From: Dehalococcoidales bacterium | GTDB taxonomy: Bacteria > Chloroflexota > Dehalococcoidia > Dehalococcoidales > Fen-1064 | Length of the DNA: 6,463 nucleotides | Assembly (NCBI GenBank): GCA_028713395.1 | Contig: JAQTOJ010000113.1 | Span: 1-6,463, forward strand | Direction: 5' to 3' | Shown here: one piece after another, positions 1 through 5,843 of the stretch | How positions within the stretch are numbered: position 1 is the stretch's first letter | How the letters are laid out: every line of letters begins with the position of its first letter | Made by a program: the position numbers and the translations under genes | Notes under the pieces: model-generated | Told to the model about the DNA's origin: nothing | Seen by the model: only the letters and a program-made list of their open reading frames with translations | Database searches by the model: none

Positions 1-5
1 CATAT

Positions 6-52
6 AGGTGGGTAAACAGCAGCAAACTGCTGACTCCTTAGTTTCACCCACC
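6..52. repeat. Fold-back element with nested hairpin
   Basis: GGTGGGT (7-13) pairs with ACCCACC (46-52), and AAAC (14-17) pairs with GTTT (41-44) with one bulged base. Inside this outer stem, AGCAG (18-22) pairs with CTGCT (27-31). The GTGGGT/ACCCAC arms recall dispersed palindromes seen in many bacterial genomes and resemble the first hairpin of the repeat at 5732-5832. It may be a separate element or the 5' part of a decayed copy of that repeat. No function can be assigned from sequence. Confidence 0.45.
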
Positions 53-119
53 CTACGAGCTACTACGCTAAACACACCCCTACGGAAAAACCGCACTAAT
101 ACTGTCACGCGCGGCTTTA

Positions 120-164
120 GATTGCTTCGTCGTCCCGACTTTATCGGGACTTCTCGCAAAGACG
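120..164 (+). repeat. Partial third copy of the GIY-YIG-flanking repeat
   Basis: The segment begins GATTGCTTC, as in the other two copies, and ends TCGCAAAGACG, against TCGCAATGACG in the copies at 5732-5832 and 6153-6247. Between these conserved blocks the other copies carry a short GC-rich hairpin. Here the same place holds a different one, GTCCCGA (132-138) with TCGGGAC (144-150) around a 5-nt loop. It is in the same orientation as the other two copies. The left half of the repeat is not clearly recognisable upstream, so I call it partial. Confidence 0.6.
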
Positions 165-171
165 AATTGCA

Positions 172-190
172 CACAGGCGAGACGCCTGTG
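172..190. repeat. 8-bp hairpin, CACAGGCG/CGCCTGTG
   Basis: CACAGGCG (172-179) and CGCCTGTG (183-190) form a perfect stem around the loop AGA. It directly follows the partial repeat copy at 120-164. It lies about 84 nt past the stop codon of the minus-strand thymidylate synthase-family gene, too far and without a T tract to be a clear terminator. It could be a short dispersed palindrome. Confidence 0.5.
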
Positions 191-273
191 ACTGAGGTAG
201 CGCGGATACCATTTTATGTGTGGGTTTGTAAGACTAGATGCTTCGCCGCTGCGTGCTCTCAGAATGATGCCGA

Positions 274-921
274 CTATTCTCTTCTCAACACCATTTTAGC
301 TAAATCCCAGGTGTATTCGTAGAGATGCATGCCTTTGCTCATGGCGATCAATTCGCCGTCTTCAACTCCAATTTCCGCGGACATATATTCCTTTAAAAGT
401 TGTATGGCCGCGAGGTTGGAAGGGAAGCCTGCCCATAAATCCCAACTGCGGAAATAGACATAAAAATCCAGTTTGTTATCCTTGATGCGGGTATCGATGG
501 AGCGGAGGCAGGGAGGGTCGGGGAGATAGATGGCCTGCGGATCGCCGACGGTCATAAAGGCCTGGTTGGTGTTGGGGCCGCCTTCCTTGTACATCTTGAT
601 GACTTCCGCGATCTGTTTTTCCAGGTACTGCCCGTAGGTATATTGCTCGCCTTCGGCTTTATGCGCGGTCATCAAATAGGGTAAATAATTATCGATGTAT
701 TCCATGGTGGTGGGGGCGGGGACACCCTGGGGCACGTCAGGGATGATGGGCCGGGTGCCGGGGAACTTGATTTCCACAACCGCCAGATCCAGTTGTTTGC
801 GGCGCTGTCCGGCGTAGCTGCCCCGATCGATTTTATAATCATAGCCGCTATCCAGCATGTTTTTCAGGCAGAGGAACCAGGCTTCGGAAAGGTCGCGGGC
901 GTTCATCACGGAGATTTTCAT
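274..921 (-). CDS. Thymidylate synthase (ThyA) family protein, short archaeal-like type
   Basis: Family members methylate dUMP to dTMP using methylenetetrahydrofolate (or another C1 carrier in some archaea). The 215-residue product keeps the main active-site residues when aligned by eye to E. coli ThyA: Cys138 in PPC, Arg158-Ser-x-Asp161, Asn169 in GFPSN, and His199-x-Tyr201. Asn169 sits at the position that is Asn for dUMP and Asp in dCMP hydroxymethylases, which favours dUMP. The protein ends 14 residues after Tyr201, whereas E. coli ThyA has about 55 more, so the C-terminal tail that closes over folate is missing. Short forms like this are known from methanogens. The ATG is preceded by GGGGAG at 6-nt spacing. 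It lies 47 nt downstream of thyX, probably in one transcript. Family is certain; carbon donor and true activity are not. Confidence 0.85.
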   Translation of the reverse strand: MKISVMNARDLSEAWFLCLKNMLDSGYDYKIDRGSYAGQRRKQLDLAVVEIKFPGTRPIIPDVPQGVPAPTTMEYIDNYLPYLMTAHKAEGEQYTYGQYLEKQIAEVIKMYKEGGPNTNQAFMTVGDPQAIYLPDPPCLRSIDTRIKDNKLDFYVYFRSWDLWAGFPSNLAAIQLLKEYMSAEIGVEDGELIAMSKGMHLYEYTWDLAKMVLRRE

Positions 922-968
922 GGGATGCTCCCCTTAAAAAGTATAGTCAGTTTTCGCTAACCATAATA

Positions 969-1559
969 TCACAAATCACTGAAGACTTTCGGGGCTTGCT
1001 GAGCCATGATTTCCTTGATTTTATTGGCTACAGCGCGCATCTCCGGTTGGGCGGCGGCGCCGGTGCGTAATTTGATGATATGCCGTATTTCCCGGAAGTT
1101 CCAGGTACAGATGATTTCCGTGGCGCAGGCATTGGGCAAGACGTAGCGGGCGATTTCCGCTTTTATACCCGCGGCAAGCAACTGGCGGTAAACATCCCAG
1201 GCAGACTGCATAGCTTTTTCATACATTACCGGTACATCGGCCTGGGCGGCGGCGGTGATTTCGGGCGGGGTGATGTAGTCGCCCTGCGATTCTTTGACAT
1301 AACGCTGGCTGCGCTGCGAGTAGGCGGCGATGCGGTGGCGCACCAGTTCGTGGGTGACGACACGAGAGGCTTTGATGTAAAAAGTGGCGGAGGCGTGTTC
1401 GATCAGGCTTTCATGGCCTTTTTTGATCTTGGAAAGCAGCCAGTTTTCGTTGGTGCCGAGTTTATTGCCGCTGGCATAAGAGAGGCGTCCCGCCTGCTCC
1501 ACCAGTTGTTCGGCGGAAGGCGTGATCGCCAGCAGTTTTACTTCAACGTTGTAATCCAT
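969..1559 (-). CDS. thyX: Flavin-dependent thymidylate synthase ThyX
   Basis: ThyX makes dTMP from dUMP in the cytoplasm with methylenetetrahydrofolate as carbon donor, and FAD plus a reductant as hydride source, releasing tetrahydrofolate. The 196-residue protein carries the family signature RHR-x7-S as RHRIAAYSQRS (residues 74-84). Later come ARYVLP (137-142) and a C-terminal motif with Arg165, Gln171 and Arg175 (RTGAAAQPEMR), the region that binds dUMP in known structures. Length is slightly under the usual 210-250. The ATG at 1559 has a clear AGGAGAAG just upstream. It sits 32 nt after the unknown gene at 1592-2290 and 47 nt before the ThyA-family gene, all on the minus strand. The long open frame on the opposite strand at 1080-1571 is its shadow. 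Confidence 0.96.
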   Translation of the reverse strand: MDYNVEVKLLAITPSAEQLVEQAGRLSYASGNKLGTNENWLLSKIKKGHESLIEHASATFYIKASRVVTHELVRHRIAAYSQRSQRYVKESQGDYITPPEITAAAQADVPVMYEKAMQSAWDVYRQLLAAGIKAEIARYVLPNACATEIICTWNFREIRHIIKLRTGAAAQPEMRAVANKIKEIMAQQAPKVFSDL

Positions 1560-1591
1560 GTCTTCTCCTAAGGTTTGGGATATTGGTTGGA

Positions 1592-2290
1592 TTATTTACG
1601 GAAGAGGCTTAAAAAGCGGTCTTCATATTCCGGGAAAAGATCCCAGCGGTCGAGTTCCGATTTCAGTTCGCGCGGGTCGAGGGCGCCGTTTTGTACCAGC
1701 CGGAACATCTCCGTAATGCGGTAGCGCACATCGGAAGGAATGCCTTTAGTATCTATCTCGAACAGGCCGCGGGCATGCAACTGACTGACATTTTCCTGGA
1801 CGGAGCGGCTGGTCATTTCGAAGATAAATTTGATCAGCGCTACATCCCATAATTCGTCCACGCCTTTGATGATGGCGGTCAAGGGGTCGCCACGCCGGTC
1901 GATATCCGCGTTCAGTTTTTCCACGGTCAGAGGCAGACTGTTGGAGACGATGTTCAATTCTTTGGGCTCGTTTTTATAAGCGTAAAGTAAAGCGGGCGAG
2001 TTTTTGCCGTAGACTTCGGTCAGATAATCGAAATAGCGGCGGGCGTTGGCGCTGAAGCCATCCAGGTTGTTGAGGTAGTAGGGGGTGACGATGCGCGGCT
2101 TTTCCGCCAGCACGCGGCCTTCACGCACCACGGTTTCGTTGGTATTCACATCCGGGTTGGCGTAAATGGGCTCGGTGACGAGGTAGTAATAGATATTGGT
2201 CGTACCGAAGGTGAGCAGGTTGCTCTTCGGGGTACGCAGGATTTCCGTCCTGGCGACCGCCTCTTTGATTCTGGCGTCATCTATTTCCAC
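1592..2290 (-). CDS. Conserved-looking protein of unknown function, 232 aa
   Basis: I do not recognise a named family. The product is soluble-looking, with no signal peptide or membrane segment. The N-terminal half has several aromatic residues (NIYYYLVTEPIY, 33-44). A central stretch reads ELNIVSNSLPL (111-121). A helical C-terminal half contains GVDELWDVALIKF (143-155) and an acidic, aromatic end (RWDLFPEYEDRFLSLF, 215-230). The PRIVTPYYL segment (65-73) and the DELWD core have the look of conserved positions. The start is GTG with a weak GGGGCGGGA upstream; no in-frame ATG precedes it. It lies 32 nt upstream of thyX and probably shares its transcript, hinting at a role near nucleotide metabolism, but that is guilt by association only. 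Confidence 0.85.
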   Translation of the reverse strand: MEIDDARIKEAVARTEILRTPKSNLLTFGTTNIYYYLVTEPIYANPDVNTNETVVREGRVLAEKPRIVTPYYLNNLDGFSANARRYFDYLTEVYGKNSPALLYAYKNEPKELNIVSNSLPLTVEKLNADIDRRGDPLTAIIKGVDELWDVALIKFIFEMTSRSVQENVSQLHARGLFEIDTKGIPSDVRYRITEMFRLVQNGALDPRELKSELDRWDLFPEYEDRFLSLFRK

Positions 2291-2383
2291 TATCCCGCCC
2301 CAATGTGCCGTTTCAATAATAACTCTCCCTTGCGCAAAGAGCCTATTCCAGAGGAAGAGGGATTTTGACCTTTAATTCCCCCT

Positions 2384-2410
2384 TTATCCCCCTTTAACAA
2401 AGGGGGATAA
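2384..2410. repeat. Perfect 12-bp inverted repeat with 3-nt loop
   Basis: TTATCCCCCTTT (2384-2395) and AAAGGGGGATAA (2399-2410) pair perfectly around AAC. A further half-unit, TTCCCCCTTTA, adjoins on the left, so the CCCCCTTTA motif is repeated in tandem. It lies 9 nt beyond the stop codon of the minus-strand gene at 2420-3019. No run of T follows the stem on the minus strand, so termination would have to be atypical. Very similar CCCCCTTTA palindromes are, as I recall, dispersed through many bacterial genomes, so a repeat or miniature element is as likely as a terminator. Confidence 0.7.
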
Positions 2411-2419
2411 TCATGTGAG

Positions 2420-3019
2420 TTACTGTAGTTCTACCAACTCGCGGCGGTAGTCGTTTAAGTGTTCCAGGTACTGTGATTCCATCTGAGCGATGACACGCCG
2501 CCATTCTTCCTGGAACTGCGGGTGCCGTTCGATATCGATATTACTCATATCCATCTGGGCGTTGGCGCCGCGTTGCTGCTGTAAAGCCTGCTGGAGCTTG
2601 GCGGCAAACTGCATTTTCACCTGTTCGTAGGCTTGCTTTTTCTGCTGCTCGCCTTCATTGGTGAAATGGTTCAGAATGTAGCGGATCTTGTTGAATACGT
2701 TTTCCACGTTGGTCTTATCTTTCTTGAGCAATTTGATGCCGTCCATAGCTTTGCGGGTGGTTTTCTTCACGATTTCATTACGAGGAAGATCGATACCGCG
2801 CACGAGCACCTCCACCGCGCCCTGGGTGACGTAAACGCGTTCTTCGTCTTTGAATTTACTGACTTCGGCCAGCAGGTTGATATCATCCTTAAGGTATTTG
2901 GCAGCGATCTGCTCGCCCTGGGGTTTGAACTTCCACTGCATTTTTTCTTCCGGGGTGGCAGCCTCTATTTTATTGGCTTTCTCCATGGCAATTTCAAAGG
3001 CGCTTTTTATATCGCTCAT
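2420..3019 (-). CDS. Helical protein of unknown function, 199 aa
   Basis: I do not recognise a family. The protein is charged, has no cysteine, signal peptide or membrane segment, and looks almost wholly alpha-helical. The N-terminal region MSDIKSAFEIAMEKANKIEA (1-20) is followed by a likely globular part (33-120). A glutamine-rich helix at about 124-150, with runs such as QQALQQQ, could form a coiled coil, and the C-terminal helix (168-198) ends YRRELVELQ. Two ATGs stand side by side at 3022 and 3019. The AAGGAG site leaves only 2 nt to the first but 5 nt to the second, so I place the start at 3019. It is expressed divergently from the oxidoreductase operon. The 129-nt gap and the inverted repeat after it suggest it may not be co-transcribed with the genes below. 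Confidence 0.85.
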   Translation of the reverse strand: MSDIKSAFEIAMEKANKIEAATPEEKMQWKFKPQGEQIAAKYLKDDINLLAEVSKFKDEERVYVTQGAVEVLVRGIDLPRNEIVKKTTRKAMDGIKLLKKDKTNVENVFNKIRYILNHFTNEGEQQKKQAYEQVKMQFAAKLQQALQQQRGANAQMDMSNIDIERHPQFQEEWRRVIAQMESQYLEHLNDYRRELVELQ

Positions 3020-3024
3020 CATAT

Positions 3025-3030
3025 CTCCTT
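3025..3030 (-). promoter_or_regulatory. Ribosome binding site that decides the start at 3019
   Basis: On the minus strand these bases read AAGGAG. The spacing is 5 nt to the ATG at 3019 and 2 nt to the ATG at 3022, which favours the inner start. Confidence 0.65.
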
Positions 3031-3059
3031 TTTAAGGCATAAAAATGTTCTGTAAATGA

Positions 3060-3065
3060 ATTATA
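3060..3065 (-). promoter_or_regulatory. Candidate -10 box for the minus-strand gene at 3019
   Basis: The minus strand reads TATAAT, a perfect sigma-70-type -10 box, 40 nt upstream of the ATG at 3019. This would give a leader of roughly 30 nt. The -35 region at normal spacing is poor (TTTCCC), so the assignment rests on the -10 box and its position. Confidence 0.45.
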
Positions 3066-3108
3066 CAAGATATGGGGAGAGAGGGGAAAGACATAACATG
3101 GCTTTGCC

Positions 3109-3138
3109 TTGACAAACCGTTCGTTAAATCCTTAAAGT
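3109..3138 (+). promoter_or_regulatory. Candidate sigma-70-type promoter of the oxidoreductase operon
   Basis: A perfect -35 box TTGACA (3109-3114) is followed after 18 nt by TAAAGT (3133-3138), which matches 4 of 6 of the -10 consensus. Transcription would start near 3145, about 25 nt before the ATG of the ferredoxin subunit gene. It lies back to back with the minus-strand candidate at 3060-3065, so the two operons would be divergently controlled from one 151-bp region. Confidence 0.5.
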
Positions 3139-3170
3139 GTAGCTTAATAAATAAACAGAAAGACGAACAC

Positions 3171-3380
3171 ATGAAGGGTAATGTAAAAATAGACCGGGAG
3201 CTCTGTAAGGGCTGTCTGGTGTGCATTGAGTTCTGTCCGAAAAAAGTAATTGCCCCCACTAATAAGGTCAATGCCGCCGGTTATGTGCCGGTCACGCCGG
3301 CGAACATGACGGACTGCACCGGCTGCGGCACCTGCGCCCTGGTTTGCGCGGAAGTGGCCATCGAGGTGTACCGTGAGTAA
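3171..3380 (+). CDS. korD: 2-oxoacid:ferredoxin oxidoreductase delta subunit (two-cluster ferredoxin)
   Basis: This 69-residue subunit passes electrons from the catalytic core to free ferredoxin. It has two CxxCxxCxxxC motifs, each able to hold a [4Fe-4S] cluster with help from the other: Cys12, 15, 18, 22 (followed by Pro) and Cys49, 52, 55, 59 (followed by Ala instead of Pro). I chose the ATG at 3171. The upstream ATG at 3072 lies before the candidate promoter and would add a 33-residue extension unlike any ferredoxin subunit. The Shine-Dalgarno signal at 3171 is weak. The stop overlaps the start of the alpha subunit gene by 8 nt. The symbol could equally be a Vor or Por delta name, since substrate is unknown. 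Confidence 0.9.
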   Translation: MKGNVKIDRELCKGCLVCIEFCPKKVIAPTNKVNAAGYVPVTPANMTDCTGCGTCALVCAEVAIEVYRE

Positions 3381-4449
3381 AGTATTGATGAGCGGGAATG
3401 CGGCTATCGGGGAAGCGGCCATCAGAGCGGGCTGTCAGTGTTACTTCGGCTACCCCATTACTCCCCAGAACGAACTCACCGAGTACATGGCGCAGAATCT
3501 GAGCCGCCGTAAAGGTTGCACTTTTATCCAGGCGGAGAGCGAGATTTCCGCCATCAATATGGTCTACGGCGCCAGCGTGGCCGGCGTGCGGGCGATGACC
3601 TCGTCCTCCAGTCCCGGCATCAGTCTGAAGCAGGAAGGCATTTCCTATTTAGCCGCCTGCGAATTACCAGCGGTGATCGTCAACATGTCGCGCGGCGGTC
3701 CCGGCCTGGGCAGTATTTCCGCCGCACAGTCCGATTATTACCAATCCACCCGCGGCGGCGGACACGGCGATTACCGCACGATCGTGTTGGCGCCTTCATC
3801 CGTGCAGGAACTGGCGGATTTCACGCATCGGGCTTTTGAATTATCCGATCAATACCTTGTGCCGGTGATCATTCTGGGGGACGGGATGATAGGGCAGATG
3901 ATGGAGCCGGTAGAATTCAAACACGAAGCCCCGGCAGAATTGCCGATAAGAGAACGTGCTTTACGCGGCGCAAAAGGCAGAAACAGCCGCATTATCAAGA
4001 CCTTTACATCCAACCCGGCGGAGCTGGAAGAAATCAACTGGAGCCTGTTCCGGCGTTACCAGCTCATCGAAAAAGAAGAAACGACTTCGGAGAGCTATCT
4101 GACCGAGGATGCCAAATTGATCTTGGTGGCGTTCGGTATCGGCGCTAGAATCGCTAAAGGGGCCATCAAAACCGCGCGCGCCAACGGCATGAAAGTAGGG
4201 CTTTTCCGTCCCATCACCCTGTGGCCTTTCCCCACGAAAAAACTACAGGAACTCGCTAAGACCACCAAGTTTTTCCTGGATTTCGAGATGAATATGGGGC
4301 AGATGGTGGACGATGTCCACCTGGCGTTGGGCGATAAAGCCAATATTTCGTTCTACGGAAGGCCCGGCGGCGTCATTGCCACACCGGCCGAAGTATTGCG
4401 CGTGATCACGCGGCTATATCACCAGAAAGGGCTGGACACAAAGAAATGA
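3373..4449 (+). CDS. vorB: 2-oxoacid:ferredoxin oxidoreductase alpha subunit, VorB/KorA type
   Basis: The alpha chain pairs with the TPP-binding beta chain to decarboxylate a 2-oxoacid to acyl-CoA. The 358-residue product has the pyrimidine-binding domain first: YPITPQNE (27-34), AESE (54-57), the TSSSSPGISLKQEG block (76-89), RGGPGLG (107-113) and GGGHGDYR (128-135). A second domain from about 245 and a C-terminal domain with FYGRPGG (about 329-335) follow. The sequence style matches proteins usually annotated 3-methyl-2-oxobutanoate dehydrogenase subunit VorB, but relatives act on 2-oxoglutarate (KorA), so the substrate is open. The GTG at 3373 is preferred over the ATG at 3388 because GAGG lies 6 nt upstream and overlaps the delta gene end, a coupled arrangement. 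Its stop overlaps the beta gene by 4 nt. Confidence 0.93.
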   Translation: MSKVLMSGNAAIGEAAIRAGCQCYFGYPITPQNELTEYMAQNLSRRKGCTFIQAESEISAINMVYGASVAGVRAMTSSSSPGISLKQEGISYLAACELPAVIVNMSRGGPGLGSISAAQSDYYQSTRGGGHGDYRTIVLAPSSVQELADFTHRAFELSDQYLVPVIILGDGMIGQMMEPVEFKHEAPAELPIRERALRGAKGRNSRIIKTFTSNPAELEEINWSLFRRYQLIEKEETTSESYLTEDAKLILVAFGIGARIAKGAIKTARANGMKVGLFRPITLWPFPTKKLQELAKTTKFFLDFEMNMGQMVDDVHLALGDKANISFYGRPGGVIATPAEVLRVITRLYHQKGLDTKK

Positions 4450-5201
4450 AAACTGTTTATAACCGCCCGAAATCTTTAAAAAAGAGGGTCTTTCACTATT
4501 GCCCCGGCTGCGGGCATTCCATCGCCCACCGGTTGATCTGCGAAGTGATCGATGAAATGGGCATACAGGACAAGACTGTCGGGATACCGCCACCGGGCTG
4601 CGCGGTCTTCGCGTATCATTATTTCGATGTCGATATGGCGGAATCGGCGCATGGACGAGGCGCGGCGGTGGGCACCGGGCTCAAGCGCGCCAATCCTGAG
4701 GCGATTGTATTCACCTACCAGGGTGACGGCGATCTTGCCGCCATCGGCACGGCGGAAACGATTCATGCCGCCAACCGCGGGGAAAAACTGACGGCGATCT
4801 TTATCAACAACGCGGTTTATGGCATGACCGGCGGCCAGATGGCCCCGACTACGCTATCACAAATGGTCACGACCACTACCCCTTACGGCCGCGATGAAAA
4901 GCTGGAAGGCTATCCCATTCGCATCAGCGAGATGATCGCGCTGACGAAAGGCGCGGTATACATCGAGCGGGTGGCGGTCAATTCACCGGCGCACATCATC
5001 AAAGCCAAGAAAGCGATCCGCAAGGCTTTTCAGGTACAGGTCGACGGGCTGGGGTACGCGCTGGTGGAAATACTATCGCCTTGCCCCACCAACTGGAAAA
5101 TGACACCGGTGGAATCCTGGAAATGGGTGGACGAAGTGATGTCCAAAGAATTTCCGCTCGGAGTCATCAAGGATACGACCGGAGCGAAAAATGTTGATTA
5201 A
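4446..5201 (+). CDS. korB: 2-oxoacid:ferredoxin oxidoreductase beta subunit (TPP-binding)
   Basis: The beta chain binds thiamine diphosphate and, in this family, a [4Fe-4S] cluster close to it. The 251-residue product starts with CPGCGH (19-24). YQGDGD (91-96) and NNAVYGMTGGQMAPT (121-135) together make the TPP/Mg binding motif. Cys19, Cys22, Cys52 and Cys213 lie at spacings that match the cluster ligands known from archaeal oxoacid:ferredoxin oxidoreductases, so the proximal cluster is probably present. HGRGAAVGTGLK (69-80) is another conserved family block. The ATG overlaps the alpha gene stop as ATGA, suggesting translational coupling; no strong Shine-Dalgarno is seen. It overlaps the gamma gene by 11 nt. 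Symbol is by family; a Vor name may apply. Confidence 0.94.
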   Translation: MKTVYNRPKSLKKRVFHYCPGCGHSIAHRLICEVIDEMGIQDKTVGIPPPGCAVFAYHYFDVDMAESAHGRGAAVGTGLKRANPEAIVFTYQGDGDLAAIGTAETIHAANRGEKLTAIFINNAVYGMTGGQMAPTTLSQMVTTTTPYGRDEKLEGYPIRISEMIALTKGAVYIERVAVNSPAHIIKAKKAIRKAFQVQVDGLGYALVEILSPCPTNWKMTPVESWKWVDEVMSKEFPLGVIKDTTGAKNVD

Positions 5202-5727
5202 AACCGTTTTCGCCGGATTCGGCGGACAGGGCGTGCTCTCCATGGGCTTGAACCTGACACAGACTGCCATGCGTGAAGGGAAACACGTCACTTATCTACC
5301 GGCTTACGGGGCGGAAATGCGCGGCGGCACCGCCAACTGTACGGTGGTGATTTCGGACGAAGAGATAGCCTCACCGGTGGCTTCATCGCCGGAGTTTCTG
5401 GTGGCCATGAACCAGCCTTCGCTGGTCAAATTCCAAAATCAGATCGATGCCGGCGGCGTAGTGTTTCTGAATACATCTTTGATTGATATCGAGGTCACAC
5501 GCGGCGACGTTGAGGTTATCAGAGTAGCGGCGAACCAGATTGCCGAGGAACTGGGCAGCGTGCGTTCGGCGAACATGGTCATGCTGGGGGCTTTCGTGAG
5601 GAAAAGCAATCTCGTAGCCATCGATGCCCTGGTAGAAATGGTACGGAGTCTGCTGGAAAGCAAAGGCACGAAGATTTTTGCCGCTAATAAAAAAGCGCTG
5701 CTAGCCGGGTATGAGTTGTTGAAGTAG
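5191..5727 (+). CDS. korC: 2-oxoacid:ferredoxin oxidoreductase gamma subunit
   Basis: The gamma chain belongs to the Rossmann-like domain family that completes the oxidoreductase, a region implicated in CoA binding in fused homologues. The 178-residue protein has the glycine-rich GFGGQGV (9-15) and the family block YLPAYGAEMRGGTANC (35-50), followed by SDEEIASP. Length is normal for a stand-alone gamma chain. The ATG at 5191 lies inside the end of the beta gene and has GGAG at 6-nt spacing. With delta, alpha and beta it makes a complete four-subunit set in the order delta-alpha-beta-gamma. Four bases after its stop a palindromic repeat begins, so the native downstream part of the operon appears to be interrupted. 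Confidence 0.94.
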   Translation: MLIKTVFAGFGGQGVLSMGLNLTQTAMREGKHVTYLPAYGAEMRGGTANCTVVISDEEIASPVASSPEFLVAMNQPSLVKFQNQIDAGGVVFLNTSLIDIEVTRGDVEVIRVAANQIAEELGSVRSANMVMLGAFVRKSNLVAIDALVEMVRSLLESKGTKIFAANKKALLAGYELLK

Positions 5728-5731
5728 CCTT

Positions 5732-5832
5732 CGTCATTACGAGGAACTGAGTGACGCGGTAAACCCAGGGTGGGGATGGGTTACCCACCACCCAGAGATT
5801 GCTTCACCGCCTGCCGCGGATTCGCAATGACG
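5732..5832 (+). repeat. Imperfect palindromic repeat, left copy flanking the GIY-YIG gene
   Basis: The ends are near inverted repeats: CGTCATTACGA (5732-5742) against TCGCAATGACG (5822-5832), 10 of 11 bases pairing. Inside are two hairpins. The first is GGGTGG (5768-5773) with CCACCC (5788-5793), capped by TGGG/CCCA around TTA, with a GGA bulge. The second is CCGC (5807-5810) with GCGG (5816-5819). Between them lies GATTGCTTCAC. The copy at 6153-6247 has the same order of parts in direct orientation. It starts right after the gamma subunit stop codon, so it may also influence the 3' end of that transcript. Confidence 0.8.
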
Positions 5833-5843
5833 GAAAAAGAACG

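Larger units (their letters stand above)
1..273. other. Gene-free left flank made of repeats
   Basis: I see no credible gene here. The one long reading frame on the plus strand (8-322) runs through palindromic repeat sequence, has no domain I recognise and overlaps the 3' end of the thymidylate synthase-family gene. The stretch holds a fold-back element (6-52), a partial copy of the repeat that also flanks the GIY-YIG gene (120-164) and an 8-bp hairpin (172-190). None of the hairpins is followed by a T tract on either strand, so I do not call them intrinsic terminators. The sequence lies downstream of the minus-strand gene block and may be a preferred landing spot for repeats. Confidence 0.6.

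Noticed and set aside
6..52. Integron attC site or riboswitch
   Set aside because: The core bases do not match the GTTRRRY/RYYYAAC consensus, no integrase or cassette gene is present, and I recognise no riboswitch motif.
132..190. Intrinsic terminator for the minus-strand thymidylate synthase block
   Set aside because: Neither hairpin is followed by a run of T on the minus strand, and both lie more than 80 nt past the stop codon.
8..322. Open frame of 104 codons on the plus strand
   Set aside because: It runs through palindromic repeats, has no recognisable domain and overlaps the ThyA-family gene's 3' end on the other strand.
1080..1571. Open frame of 163 codons opposite thyX
   Set aside because: It is the antisense shadow of a clearly identified ThyX; its glycine- and phenylalanine-rich product is typical of such shadows.
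2633..3055. Open frame of 140 codons opposite the helical unknown gene
   Set aside because: The minus-strand frame has a good ribosome binding site and a -10 box, and its composition looks like a real soluble protein; the plus-strand product is a phenylalanine/leucine-rich shadow.
3072..3170. Upstream ATG extending the ferredoxin subunit by 33 residues
   Set aside because: It lacks a ribosome binding site, lies upstream of the TTGACA promoter candidate, and the extension does not resemble ferredoxin subunits.
5799..5843. Earlier TTG start for the GIY-YIG gene
   Set aside because: It would translate part of the flanking repeat; the domain begins a few residues after the ATG at 5844.
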